Below are positions 22,399-34,064 of a stretch of 64,000 nucleotides of DNA, piece after piece. How positions within the stretch are numbered: the stretch's first letter is position 1; every line of letters begins with the position of its first letter. Source of the stretch: Gonatopus flavifemur (Eukaryota; Arthropoda; Insecta; Hymenoptera; Dryinidae); NCBI GenBank assembly GCA_018340375.1, contig JAFFJZ010000052.1, positions 1,364,001 to 1,428,000 on the forward strand, read 5' to 3'. A program made the position numbers and the translations under genes. The notes under the pieces are model-generated. The model had not been told where the DNA came from and did no database searches. It saw only the letters and a list, made by a program, of their open reading frames with translations.

Positions 22399-24207
22399 GA
22401 CGAATAACAAGGCGTGCATTTGCATGTCCAATATTTGGTCATCCTGAAGATTCACCTACTCCAAAACTCCCCACTTATGAGGATATCTTGAAATGTTGTT
22501 CCGAAGAGAGGTTCAAAGCGGCCTCTGAAAGAAATTACATCACTGTACAATTTTCTGATATTGCAGATGAAGTGACGAGAAAAAATCGGAGAAATATACG
22601 GTAGAGCGTCGATCATTCCATTGTCAACTCAAAAAATCAAACACCTCATAACGCAATATTATGATAGATATTATGCCATACGGGAGACATTTTAACGAGA
22701 TAATAAAAAGCCTGCATTTCATAAAAAGTTAGAGGATTTCAAACAAAATGCTTCGAAGTTATTTGACGTAGCAGCCTGTAAGTGTTCTATGATTCTCCAG
22801 TGCACTTGTGAGGATCAATTCCATAACTGCAAATGTCCAATTCTTATGAATTGTTCATGTGAAAAACAAAGAAAGCTCCAAGTAACAGGGAATTCATGTA
22901 TGACCAAAGGCGTGACAGATTATATTCAATAGGGCCAATCGACAAGCAGGAAACAAAAGCATCGAGGAAAAAATTGATCAGAAAAAAACAGAAAATTAAC
23001 AGATGTTTATTCTCTGAATGTTGAACAACTGATGGTTTGCATGATGCTCATGAAGCCGATTCCGATGATCAGATAACATAACCTCCATCTTCACATGTTA
23101 CAAAGAAAACTTCTAAATCTGAAATCCAGGGGAATACTCATGAACGAATCAGCATTTCAGTCCCAACGTCTTCGCATTCACAAAATAGAATGACGCTTAC
23201 ACAAACTGCACAAACTTCTGACCGATTTGGGGTTTCTGACAGAGCAGCCGCTGCCATTGTCTCGAGTTTCTCAAGGATATTGGATTGATTCCTGAGTCCA
23301 ACAAGTCTTTGGTGATTGATAGATCTAAAATAAGAAGGGAGAGAAAAAAATCAAGAACCGCATTACAAGGTGATTCAGAAATCGTTATCCGTGGTCTTCA
23401 TTTCGATGGTCGGGAGGATAATACTATGGTTATTGAAGAATTGCATTCGAAACGTTCCCGGAAAATGATCAAAGAAGAACATATTTCTTCACTTCAAGAG
23501 CCTGGATCACGATACCGGTCATGCTTGCCCTCAAACTAACAGTGCAAAAGACTCATCACTCATAGCATCATTTCAGAACTACCTACTCGGAACGTATCTA
23601 TTTATGACTCAGAAGTGATTGGTTGTGATGGTACAGCAGTTAATACCGGATATAAAAGTGGTGTTATTCACTATCTCGGATTGAACATTGCGAAATCCGT
23701 TCAATGGGGAATATGCCTTTTACATTCCAATGAACTGCCTCTTAGACAGCTTTTCCAGCATCTTGATGGAAGGACCAATGGTCCTGAAGGTTTTTCTGGC
23801 CCCATTGGCAGGCTTCTTGATGGTTGTGAAAATTTACCAGTTGTGGAATATCAACGTATCGATTGTACGCTAACAATTGCAGATGACTTGGTTCTGAACA
23901 AAGATCAGAAATATTTGCTGAATATTTCAAATGTAATGAAGTCTGGATCATGTGCTCCAGATTTCGCAGTTTTTAACCCAGGACCTTTGTGTCATTCGAG
24001 ATGGTTGACAGCTGCGAATAGAATTCTCAGACTGTACATATCTTTAGAAAAACCTTCAATTAAAATGGAACAATTAGCGTTACCAGGAGTAAAAATTCAT
24101 ATATGGTCGTATATGGGCGTATATGAATCATATATGAACATATATGAAATACATATGAACATATATGAACATATATGAGATCATATATGAGCATATATGG
24201 ATTTTGG

Positions 24208-27136
24208 ATGATATACCTCCCCGTGGGATGATTGCGGGTCTTCCAGGGGGATATTCTTGATACCTGTCCTTGATATCCTTTTTATCCATCCTGGGTAGTA
24301 TCTGCTTCCTTTATGTGGTGGAGAGGATGAGTATCTCAGATTTGGGTCTCTTTTTCGGGTGGAATAAACTACCCGAGAGGGAGAATACAAGCTGGGGGGA
24401 AGTCAATCATCCCAACGCCAGGAACATCGGCAGACACGGAAGGAAAGCGAGGGGAAACTACCTTCCTTGATATCTTCCAATATTCCCGAGGAAATGAAAT
24501 CTTTTCTCCGAACCCAGAATTTTCAATTTTGATTTATTGAAAAAAAAGCAACACAGTCATAGTCCAAGTATACATCTCCACATCTGCATATTCGGAGGGA
24601 GATATTGAAAAAACGTACGAAGAAATAGGAGTGATAGAATATGTGAAGGGAGAAGAGAATTTGATAGTGATGGGAGATTGGAATGCGGTAGTAGGACAAG
24701 AAAAGAGGGCAACATAATGGGAGATTTTGCATTAGGGAGGAGGAACGATAGAGGACAACGTTTAGTCGAATTTTGTGAAAATCATAAGATGGTTATCACA
24801 AACACTTTATTGCAAAATCATCCAAGAAGAATCTACACTTGGAAAATGCTAGGAGATACAGCAAGATACCAAATTGATCACATATTAGTGGAACAAAGAT
24901 TTAGAAACAGAGTGAAAAACTGTAAAACTTATCCCAGTGCAGATATAGATAGTGATCATAATATGTTGATGATGAAATCTTCTCTGAAATTCAAATTTCT
25001 AAAGAAGAAAAGGAAAATGCAGGAAAGATGGAATTTGAAGAACCTCAAGCAAAAACAAACACATGAGGCATTCGAGAAAATGTTGGATGAAAAATTGGGA
25101 GATCAAAAAGAGAAAGACTTGGGAATAGAGAGGAGATGGACAAAGATGAAGGGGAATATAGGAGAATGTGCGGATAAGATTTTGAAGAATAATGGGGTAG
25201 AACCTGAAAACCCATGGATAACGGGAGAAATTTCAGAATTGATAAATGAAAGAAGGAAATATAAGAATAATGATAGCCAAGAAGGCCAGCAACGATACAA
25301 ATCATTGAGAAATAAAACAATAAGAGAATCAAGGAAAGCAAAAGAACAGTGGTTAGAAGAGAAATGTCAGGAAATAGGAATAAGATTGCATTTAGGAAAA
25401 ATAGATGAAGCATATAGGATTATTGACAGATTTTTCGGACAAATGAAATCTAGAAGCAATAAGATTAGAAACTCTAGGACGGCAATGAAAACGGAATGAT
25501 GAAAACGGAAGAGAAGATAGAACAGTGGATCAATCATTTGGAAGACTTGTATGGAGGAAACGATGATATAGCCCTTTTAGAGGAGGAGGAGGATGTAGAT
25601 GAGGAAGAATTGGGAGATTCGATATTGAGATCAGAATTCGACAAGGCTTTGAAAGAATTGAAAAATAATGAAGTGCCAGGCATGGATGGCATAAGTGCGG
25701 ACCTTATACAAGCCTCCAGTGAAGGAACTCGTGACGCACTGTTTGAATTGATGAGAGATATGTACGAAAAAGGAGAAGTACCGGAAGATTTCCAAAAGAA
25801 TGAAATTGTCGCTATCCCGAAAAAACAAGGGGCAGACAAATGCGAGAACTACAGAACGATCAGTTCGACTTCACATGCTTCGAAAATACTGACCAAAATT
25901 ATATACAGGAGGATGGAAAATAAAATAGAGAGTAGATTGGCAGAAGATTAGTTTGGTTTTAGAAAAAATATGGGAACGCGAGAAGCAATTTTAGCACTCA
26001 GGGCAGTAATAGAGAAAAGGATAGCGCTCAAGAAATCTGTGTACATAGGTTTTGTAGATATACAAAAGGCTTTCGATAATGTGGACTGAGAGAAGATGTT
26101 TGCGATCCTGAAGAAGGTGGGAATGAATTATAAAGATAGAAGGATAATATACGAATTATATAAGAATCAAAGTGCAATAATAGACATAGAGGGTCAGGAA
26201 AGGGAAGCACAAATAAGAAGAGTGGTGAGACAAGGATGCTCATTATCGCCACTGATTTTCAATTTATATACAGAAGGAGCAATGAACGAAGTGAAGGAGG
26301 AAATTCAATCGGAATAACAGATTCAGGGAGAAAATATAAGTATGTTGAGATTCGCGGATGACATAGCTATATTGGCCACGAGTAGTACTGAGTTAGAAAA
26401 TATTCTCAACACTATGAGAACAATATTATTGGGAAACTATTGTATGAATATGAATGAAGACAAAACAAAATTCATGATGTGTACAGCAGCGGAAATAGCT
26501 AGGAGAACGAAAATCAACACAGATACCGAGACAATTGAACAGGTGAAAGAATTCAAATATCTAGGAAGCCTAATTACAGAAAACGGCAAAGGCGAAAGAG
26601 ATATAAGAGCAAGAATAGCACAAAAGAAACAGGCTTTTTACCAAAAGAAACAGTTATTATGCTCAAAAAATATCAGCTTGGAAGTAAGGAAGAAATTCTT
26701 GAAAAGTTATGTTTGGAGCACAGCATTATATGGTTGCGAAACTTGGACAACGGGGAAAAGTGATCAACGAAGACTTGAAGCTTCTGAAATGTGATGTCAT
26801 AGGAGGATGCTCAGAATAAAATGGATAGACGAAGTCAAAAATGAAGAAGTACTCGAGCAGATAAATGAAAGAAGAAATCTTTTGAAAGACATCGTGAAAA
26901 GGAGAAGCAATCTTATAGGACACACATTACGGCATGAGAGTTTATTGAAAACAATATTGGAAGGGAAAATGAATGATAAAACTGGTAAAGGTAGACCTAG
27001 ATCAAGTTATATGAAGCAAATCGTACAAGACAAGGGATGTAGTAGATATGTAGAAATTAAAGTTTGGCGGATAGTAGACAGGGGTGGAGGGTTTCATCAA
27101 ACCAGTCGTAAGACTGATCACTTCATGATGATGATG
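24208..27136 (+). mobile_element. RTE-clade LINE, 5'-shortened and decayed
   Basis: Flanked by 11-bp duplications ATGGATTTTGG at 24,197-24,207 and 27,137-27,147, which lie in the CATATATG foldback and date this insertion after it. The 3' end is a short ATG/GAT repeat (ATGATGATGATG) rather than poly-A, as in RTE elements. The coding part lacks the first endonuclease motifs. The leader (24,208-24,580) has no recognised content. Confidence 0.85.
24590..27120 (+). pseudogene. RTE LINE endonuclease/reverse transcriptase pseudogene
   Basis: The readable order begins with endonuclease fragments ENLIVMGDWNAVVGQE (~24,655), YTWKMLGDTARYQIDHI (24,835) and DSDHNMLMMK. The RT domain follows with VPGMDGISADLI (25,675), NYRTISSTSHASKILTKI (~25,848), FGFRKNMGTREAI, VDIQKAFDNVD, VRQGCSLSPLIFNLY (26,224) and catalytic FADDIAILA (26,351). 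The C-terminal segment is KEFKYLGSLI, ALYGCETWT, RRMLRIKWID. Lesions include a stop in the endonuclease near 24,716, a frame change near 25,497, a TAG near 25,949, TGA for Trp near 26,087 (NVDW), TAA near 26,315 and TGA near 26,792. It has no separate ORF1, as expected of RTE. Confidence 0.85.
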
Positions 27137-28142
27137 ATGGATTTTGGCCAAATATGATCATGTATGAATGAGACTGTATATGGCCATATGTGATCATATT
27201 CAATCATACATTATCATATACATCCATATATGGACAAAAAAATGTCACAATTTCACCTGGAATGTGATGAAAAACCAAAGGAGAGAGAAGTGAGATCAAT
27301 GCTGATAGATTCCTCACTTTCATATATGACCATATATGAACATATATGGCCAAAATCCATATATGCTCATATATGAATGCATATATTGGGCCATATATGG
27401 AATTTTTTTTCCCGGGTTGTTCATATTGAAGTGTTATATGCTTCTTTGGTTGCCATTAAAAGAAACAATGCTTTTACTGAGGAACATCTTAACCAGTGTA
27501 TAAAAACCTCAAAATATTTGCCGGACAATCTTCTCAAAATAGTTGACCCGGTCATTCAGTGGAACGCATTTTTTGCTCTTCCGGAAAATTCGCTTCTCGT
27601 AATGGCCATGGATGAAAAAACAGATATCCGGAAACCGGGCCTTGGCAAAATAATCGAGACGAAAGGAATGATTTTCAATGCAACGACAGTACGAAACTTT
27701 TTGATTCCTGATCTCAATTTCAAGGCTCAGAATTATTACGACATGATTGATTGAAATTCATGTTCCATGAACTGTTCACCATTTCTAAGGAATGTCAGTA
27801 CGAAATTTCTTATTGACCTCATGGAATCAGGAAAGATGCCTGAATGGGACATAAAAAAGTTCCCTTGCCACACCCAGGCGGTCAAACGAATTGTGAAGTT
27901 GGTGACTGGAACTGCGGAGGTCTGTGGTAGAGAAAATAGAGATGGAATGGTGAGGACTACTTCAGAATCCAGGAACTCAATTCCAGATTTTTCCACCAAA
28001 GTGCAATTTCGTTGAAATGTTTGGGGGAATTCATATATGTTCTCAGGGGGATAAGAATTGATTCTCTCATTTCAATTCTATCAGTTGACATCAATATGAT
28101 GAATAATTTCTTTCCAGTGAATCATAAATCGCTCTGAATTGG

Positions 28143-29735
28143 TTGGTTGGTTGGGTTAGGCGAGGGTGGGACTCGAAGTACAGTCACCTTCACGTGGTAA
28201 GTTCTGAACAGTTATCAAGAAATAAACTTACCAAGAGCTTTACACCGTATATGGGAGTCTGTCAATATGAATCGAAATGTTTAATAGACATACTGAAGAG
28301 AAGAGGTTTGTTTGAACTAGTGACAGGTGAAAGGGCGAAACCAGAAGAGGCAACCGTCCTAGAACAGTGGAATCAACAAAATGTCAAAGCTCAAGAAATA
28401 ATTGTAACAAGGATGGAATCTAGTCAGCTCAAGCATATTTTTCCGTGTCAAAGTTCGAAAGAAATGTGGGAAATATTGAAATCAATTTACGATAAAGAAT
28501 CTGTGGCCAGTTTGCATTTACTACAACAGACGGTTATTTCTCTGAAATATCATCATTCGAGTATGTCTGCGTTCGTGTCGAAAATGGAAGAAATAAAGTC
28601 AAAACTTCAACAAGCCGGTGAAGAGACTTCTGAGAATATGATTATAACAAAAATCTTGATGTCGTTATCGAGTGCGTACAAACATTCCGTGTCCGCTCAG
28701 GAATCAGTCAGCGCCGACCGGCGGAAGTAATCGGAACTCATATCAGGATCACTCGTAGAAGAAGAAAGACTGAGATCAGTAGAGAAGACGACAGTTCCAA
28801 CATGCTCGAGAAAAGGCCAAAACACGAGAGCTGTCGTATAGTGAAATATGACGAAGACGTCAGACTTTTGCGACTGCTCTGTGTGTTGAATACGACTCAG
28901 TTGTACGACATTACGATCAGGGAAGTTTTACAAAAGTGATGCAGTCGTGAGAATTTCACGATTATCATTGTGCGTTGGTTACGTCTCATTCGTAAGATAC
29001 TACGACCAAGTCTGTACCACGGCTCTAAGACGGCAGTGCACGAAGAGAAAAATGATGGGAAACAAGAGATTCAAAGCGTTGTTTGTAAAAAAAATGGGCC
29101 GCATCGCGGAATATTGTTACAAAAATCAAACTGGGATGGACACGAAATAGAAGTGAAAATAAAAAGTGTCATCATTGTAAGAAGACGGGGCATGTTATAG
29201 CAGACTGTTGGATTCGAAAAAACGAAGACAGAGAATCAGAAAAAAACCCGTGATACGAATGCTTTGATCGGTACGTGTAGTGGAAAATTGTGCAAATAAG
29301 ACTGGTGTATGGATACAGAAGCCAGTGAACACATGTGTTGGAACAGAGGAATCTCCAATTATATCAACTATGTTGGTGAAACCAGAAAAGTGGAAATCGG
29401 AAATGGATCTCTATTAGATGTAAAGAGAATTGAAACCAGAATATTGGATTCGTGGACTGGTTTAACGGTGAATAAAAAGTGAACTATCAGAGTTCTTTTC
29501 TATTCCAGATTCAGAAGTCAATCTGTTCCCGGTGTGCATTGGACGAAGGTTATGTTATGAGTTCTGATAATGTAAATTGTGAGTTGTTGAATACGAAAAA
29601 CGAAGTGCGTACCATTGCGACAGGTCAGGATGTTTATGTAAGATGTGTTTCAGATATCGGAATGAAAATGGTGCGGATAAATCTCAAGAAATTGTGTGGA
29701 ACGACGAAAATAGTTACAGTATTGAACAAGTGAAT
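28143..29735 (+). pseudogene. Copia gag and protease relic
   Basis: 28,143-28,730 encodes a UBN2-type Gag: TVLEQWNQQNVKAQEIIV, SSKEMWEILKSIYDKESVAS and MSAFVSKMEEIKSKLQQAG. The CCHC knuckle CHHCKKTGHVIADC is at about 29,165, in another frame. The protease motif reads MDTEASEHMCWN (about 29,309) where Copia has DSGAS/T, so its active-site Gly is lost. Stops and frame changes separate these pieces. Confidence 0.8.
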
Positions 29736-29760
29736 ATACCAACTGCCACGTTGAAAAAAA

Positions 29761-30716
29761 TTGTCGTTATTCCAATGGTATTTGAAACTCGCGCATCAAA
29801 ATTTTGAACACGTGGAAAAAATATTGAAACGTCATAATGTAGAATACAAAACGGGAGTTGATGAATACCTATGTGAGGATTGTATAATTGGTAAACAACA
29901 CCGAAAATCGTTCCTGTTAAGTATCTCACGTCCTGAAAATATATGTGATCTGATTCATAGTGATGTTTGTGGACCCTTTGAAGAATATTTATTGGGAGGT
30001 GCGCGATATTTCGTTCCATTCAAAGACGATTTCTCAAATTACAAGTACGTTCACTTCATGAAGTACAAATCAGAAGTTGTACAGAAGTGTGATATGTTCA
30101 TTAACAGTGCTGAGAAACTTACGGGGAGAGAAATCAAAGCTATTCGCACTGATAATGGACTCGAGTTTGTTAATTGTGACTTAGAAGAATTACTTCAGAA
30201 AAAGGGAATTCAACATCAGAAATCGGTAGTCTGTACGCTTCAGCAGAATGGACGAGTGGAACGTGAAAACAAAATCATAGTAGAATGTGCCAGAACCTTA
30301 CTACTCCCGAAAAAACTAAATAAAAGTTTTTGGGCAGAGGCTGTAAATACAATGTTGCTGAAATTTGAATCGCTTATAGAAACGAAACGAGAATCTAAAT
30401 TCATAAAATCTGATGATTTATCATCATTCACCCTCTCAAATCAATTCTTCGGAATAGAAAACATCGTTTGAAGGATATATCACAAGATTGTGAGCCTTTA
30501 ATAACTGAATATTTATCTAGTTGTTTACAAATTCGTTTCAATAAACGATTCAAATTTCAGTAACATGTAAATACAGCTGTTTTTGTATTGAATATAACTG
30601 GCCCTAGCCTCGCAAATGAACGAAGTCCATACGAATTATGGCATGGACAAAAACTTGGATGTGTCCAAAGTTTTTGATTCGAGAGTAGCAGTTCACATTC
30701 CTGAAGAGAAAAAGGA
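29761..30716 (+). pseudogene. Copia integrase relic interrupted by a MITE
   Basis: Integrase reads LAHQNFEHVEKILKRH, CEDCIIGKQHRKSF (zinc-binding), LIHSDVCGPFE (first Asp), AIRTDNGLEFVN (second Asp) and QQNGRVERENKII (Glu). Past FWAEAVNT the MITE (30,352-30,566) intervenes. The frame then resumes as NTAVFVLNITGPSLANERSP, followed by YELWHGQK, at 30,571. Downstream stops end it. The catalytic triad itself is preserved. Confidence 0.85.
30352..30566. mobile_element. Mutator-like MITE with 9-bp target duplication
   Basis: 215 bp with inverted termini of about 35 bp starting ATGTTRCTGAAATTTGAATC. It is flanked by exact 9-bp repeats GTAAATACA at 30,343-30,351 and 30,567-30,575. Removing the element and one repeat restores the Copia integrase reading frame, which proves the insertion. 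A 9-bp duplication fits Mutator-like elements (family knowledge). A one-ended relative is at 14,931-15,002. Confidence 0.9.
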
Positions 30717-30721
30717 AGAAA

Positions 30722-32650
30722 GTGGATCCTAAGAGCGAGGGAGAGATGTTTGTTGGATACAGCGGAAATGTGAAAGAACACAGAATTCACCTACCAAAGT
30801 CGAAAACCGTAAAAATATTGTGCGAACTTTTTTTTCCGGAAAAGCAGTTTTTCAAGGAGCATGAACAAGAAGTACAAATTCTACAAAAAGAATATCCGGA
30901 AGACATAGGAGCTCAAGAAATTGGAGAAAGAATATTACCCGGTACAGTAGAACAAATATTACCGGATGTAGAAGAACAAATAACAGATATACAAGAAACA
31001 GAAGAATTGGATGAAGCCAGTCAAGTGGTACGAGGAAAAATGAACTGGAGGGGTAGAAGTGAACTCGAAAAACCAGATGAATATGATGATTATGAAATGT
31101 CTGTTGTGACAATTTGTGGAGAAGATGAATCTAAATCTTATCAAGAAGCAATCTCTGGTAGTGGAGCGAAAAATTGGAAGGAAGCCATAAAAACAGAGAT
31201 AAATGCTCTTGAAGAAAATCAGACTTGGGAAGTGATGAATGAAGAATTGGATGAAAAAAGAAATCTTATCGATAGTGAATGGGTATTCAAGAATAAAACA
31301 GATGAACAAGGTAAGGTGAAGTTGTACAAAGCAAGATTAGTTGCACGAGGTGACCAACAAGCAGGATTGACACAAAAGGAAATATATTCACCCGTGATGA
31401 AGGTGAATCCTGTGAGATCATAATTGGCTATTGTTGTGAATTTTGGATGGAATATTCATCAATTGAACATTTGCAGTGCTTTTTTACATAGTGAAATCCA
31501 TGAAGAAATATATATGTATTTACCTGAAGTTCACAAACTAGAGAAAATCTGTAAATTGGAGGAGGCTATATGTGGTCTCAAAAAGACACCCCGTTATTGG
31601 AGTACAAAATTTGATGAATTCATCCTGAATGAAAATTTGGTTAGAAGTCACTCAGATCCTGGCTTGTACATCAAAGTAGAGAACAGCTCGAACTTGTATC
31701 TCATTATATTTGTAGACGGTATCCTGATTCTGGGTTCAGATGCTACAAAAATAAACTTGCTCAAGTCAGATTTGAAAAAAATTGTCAAAGTTCGAGATTT
31801 AGATCTAGCATCTCAATACCTTGATATCAACGTTGTTCAAAAATTGGATGAAAGCTACATCGGTTAAGATCAATCTTCTTATTTAAAGAACATACTCAAG
31901 CAATATACCATGTCAGATTGTAGGAGTGTATTAACGCCAATGGAAAATTCTTCTGATTATGGTAGTTCATTATTAGATGAATCAGAGGGTGTAGAAGTTG
32001 AGCAGGGATGCATACAATTAATCGGTAATATCATGTTTGTGATGATAGGAACGAGACCTGATCTATGCTCATGTATAAGCTTCTCAAGCCGTTATCAAAA
32101 CTGTGCTGGTAGAAAATTATGGGAATGTTTGAAACAAGTTTCACGTTATACACAAGGTACACTGAGCCTAAAATTGATATATCAAAGAGATCATAACAGT
32201 GGATTAGCTTCAGCGTATGTGGATGCTGATTGGGGTGGTGATTCAGTAACTAGAAAGTTGGCCAAAGGTTTGTGCATAAAAATATACCATTGTACAACCA
32301 TTTGGTGTTCCAAAAAACAAACTTGCACAGCATTGTTATCCACAGAAGCTGAATATATAGCTTTGAGTCAGTGTACTATTGAAGCTTGCTGGGTAAAAAA
32401 CTTACTACTTGAGCTTATGATTTTCTGTGATCTAGTAGTATCCATAATAGAAGATAATCAGAAGATTGAGCAGACAAAGCATTTGAAACATGTACATATA
32501 AGATACCATTTTTTTGAAGAGAAAATTCAATATAAACAGATACAAATTGAATATATATGTAGGGAAAATCAAATTGCAGATGTTTTCACCAAACCTCTGG
32601 GAAAAATACTTCTTCTGAAATTTGTGTATAGTTTGGGGCTTTGCGAATAA
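30722..32650 (+). pseudogene. Copia reverse transcriptase and RNase H relic
   Basis: Three consecutive pieces. RT begins NWKEAIKTEINALEENQTWE (31,171) and WVFKNKTDEQGKVKLYKARL (31,280), then WNIHQLNICSAFLHSEIHEE, CKLEEAICGLKKTPRYW. The catalytic box is LIIFVDGILILGSD (31,702), where YVDD has become FVDG, removing the second Asp. TAA at 31,422-31,424 and another near 31,865 break the frame. RNase H motifs follow: YVDADWGGD (32,217), LLSTEAEYIALSQ (32,336) and the terminal ADVFTKPL (32,578). TAA at 32,648-32,650 ends the protein. Confidence 0.85.
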
Positions 32651-32761
32651 ACATCGCAAATATCGAAAAAATTAAATTATTTATGGCTGAGAAATTTTTT
32701 TTCTCTTTTATGACATAAGGTATAGTTTCTTGTTCATATCTGTTTTCTTGAATTTATATAT

Positions 32762-32962
32762 GTAACGTCTTTAGGAGGAAGGGTTTGGAGGTTGATGCTT
32801 CACAAGCAAGAGTTGAAATTCATGTGTCTTTATTATATATATAACATTAACAGATGTCCCCGCATTCCTCGTACCAGTCTCGATCACACGCATACTATGC
32901 ACTCTCTCTCATCCGTCCTCTCTTCACGCACGCGCCGCTACATGTTCTCTATGTACACTACA
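32762..32962 (-). repeat. Gypsy 3' LTR
   Basis: 201 bp. It matches the two halves of the 5' LTR with few differences (for example ATGTACACTACA against ATGTCCACTACA), so insertion is not ancient. It ends next to the polypurine tract. It contains CACGCACGCGCCGCTACATG, present also in the other LTR. Confidence 0.92.
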
Positions 32963-32994
32963 ACTCCCCTCTCCTTAGTTTTATCCTGAAGTGA

Positions 32995-34064
32995 CTATTT
33001 ATTCGCTATTCTAACAGAACGTCTAAGCACAGCAGTGCCATTCATATTATTTTTTTGACTGGCGCTTCCATGAGTAACGCTCATTTCTTCGTTCTCCCCT
33101 CTTTTTAAATTTGCACTTAATTGTGTTTTTATAATTTGATTTACATGCCGTTTTGTCACATATCCGGGGCTAAATTTAATTGTATACATCACAGGTGATA
33201 TTTGTCCTACAATCGTCGCTTCTGATCTATTGTTTGTATGTCGACGGAAATCTTTTACATGAACAATATCGCCCGCTGAAAATTGAGCTTCTCTATTACC
33301 ACTTTTGAAACGTTTTTGATTAAATTGTTGTGTTTCAACGGTGCCCCTTACATCAGTTTCCAACAAATCGAATCTTGCACGAAGTTCGCGCTTGAACATT
33401 GAATATGCTGGTGTTTTATTCGTTGTTGTGTGCTCGGTGTTTCTGTAATCGCTTAAGAATCTATTCATTGAAAAATCTAGTGAGTGTCCATCGCGTATCA
33501 TCTTGTCAACTTTATTTTTCACAGTGCGTACAAAATTTCCCGCTACACCGTTCGTGGCTGGATGATACGGAGGTGAAAGGATGTGTTTGATTTTATTTTC
33601 CCTTAGATACTCTCGAAACTCAGCACTTGTTAATTGAGGACCATTGTCGCTTACTATGATTTTCGGTAACCCGTATCTACTGAATGTTGGATCTGAAACT
33701 TTGATCAAATTTTTTGACGTTGTGTCTTTTTTCATGTTTATTACTTCAGGCCACTTTGAATGGGCATCTACTATGACTAGAAACATGCTACCATGGAATG
33801 GCTCCATGAAATCAATATGTAAGTGTGACCACGGTACGCTTGGCCATTGCCATGGGGTTAGTGCTGTTTTTCGAGGATCTGAGCGTGACTCTACACAAGT
33901 TTCACATGTGTTTGCTAGAGTCTCTATGTTTCAGTCTATGTTGGGCTACCAAAAATAATTTCGTGCTATTTGTTTCATTTTTATAACCCCCAAGTGTGAC
34001 GAATGTAATTCTTCTAACATTTGTTTATGTAGCGTTTCCGGTATTACAAGCCTGTAACCCTAAG
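32995..34064 (-). pseudogene. Gypsy integrase relic
   Basis: The zinc-binding part is read near 33,880-34,060 with breaks (CETCVESRSDPRK). The open segment 32,995-33,807 starts at MEPFHGSMFLVIVDAHSKWP. Catalytic residues are Asp in VIVDAH and Asp in IVSDNGPQLTS. The expected Glu in HPATNGVAGNFVRTVK is Gly (GGA for GAA). The C-terminus has the chromodomain-less Gypsy ending FSAGDIVHVKDFRR...GYVTKRHVNQII. The protein ends VRIANK just before the polypurine tract. Confidence 0.82.

Larger units (their letters stand above)
24090..27410. mobile_element. CATATATG-rich foldback element, interrupted by an RTE LINE
   Basis: About 390 bp of element is split into 24,090-24,207 and 27,137-27,410. Both arms are built from CATATATGA-type words. 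GAGCATATATGGATTTTGG on the left has its exact complement CCAAAATCCATATATGCTC at about 27,350. A ~90-bp unique core (near 27,236-27,325) lies between the arms. It interrupts the multicopy-family pseudogene between its LALPGVKI and VVHIEVLY segments. The exact ends are fuzzy because the repeat word is self-complementary. Superfamily unknown. Confidence 0.65.
22399..28015 (+). pseudogene. pseudogene of an uncharacterised multicopy family (TE-like)
   Basis: Discontinuous fragments in collinear order. RRAFACPIFGHPEDSPTPKL lies at 22,405. A Cys-rich part follows (AACKCSMILQCTC...CKCPILMNCSC, ~22,770-22,870). Then come FGVSDRAAAAIVSSF (23,228), LVIDRSKIRRERKKSR (23,309), EEHISSLQEPGSRY (~23,477), IGCDGTAVNTGYKSGVIHYL (23,618) and LHSNELPLRQLFQHLDGRT (~23,720). 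After a 3.3-kb insertion come YLPDNLLKIVDPVIQWNAFF (27,516), FPCHTQAVKRIVKLVTG (27,861) and SIPDFSTKV, with a stop at 28,015. I recognise these signatures from multicopy uncharacterised proteins of insects and cnidarians. The CDGT motif and copy number hint at a transposase, but I cannot name a superfamily. Frames break near 22,590, 22,694, 22,930 and 23,280. Confidence 0.6.
28143..32650 (+). mobile_element. Copia-type LTR retrotransposon, degraded
   Basis: Gag, protease, integrase, RT and RNase H follow in Copia order (integrase before RT), all on the + strand with many stops. I could not identify either LTR. The 5' side begins after GAATTGGTTGGTTGGTTGG, a low-complexity run. The 3' side is cut off by the Gypsy element that begins at 32,762. 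A 215-bp MITE sits in the integrase. Confidence 0.85.

Noticed and set aside
24099..24215. Simple CATATATG microsatellite
   Set aside because: The complementary arm with the same GGATTTTGG unique word near 27,350 and a unique core indicate a foldback element instead.
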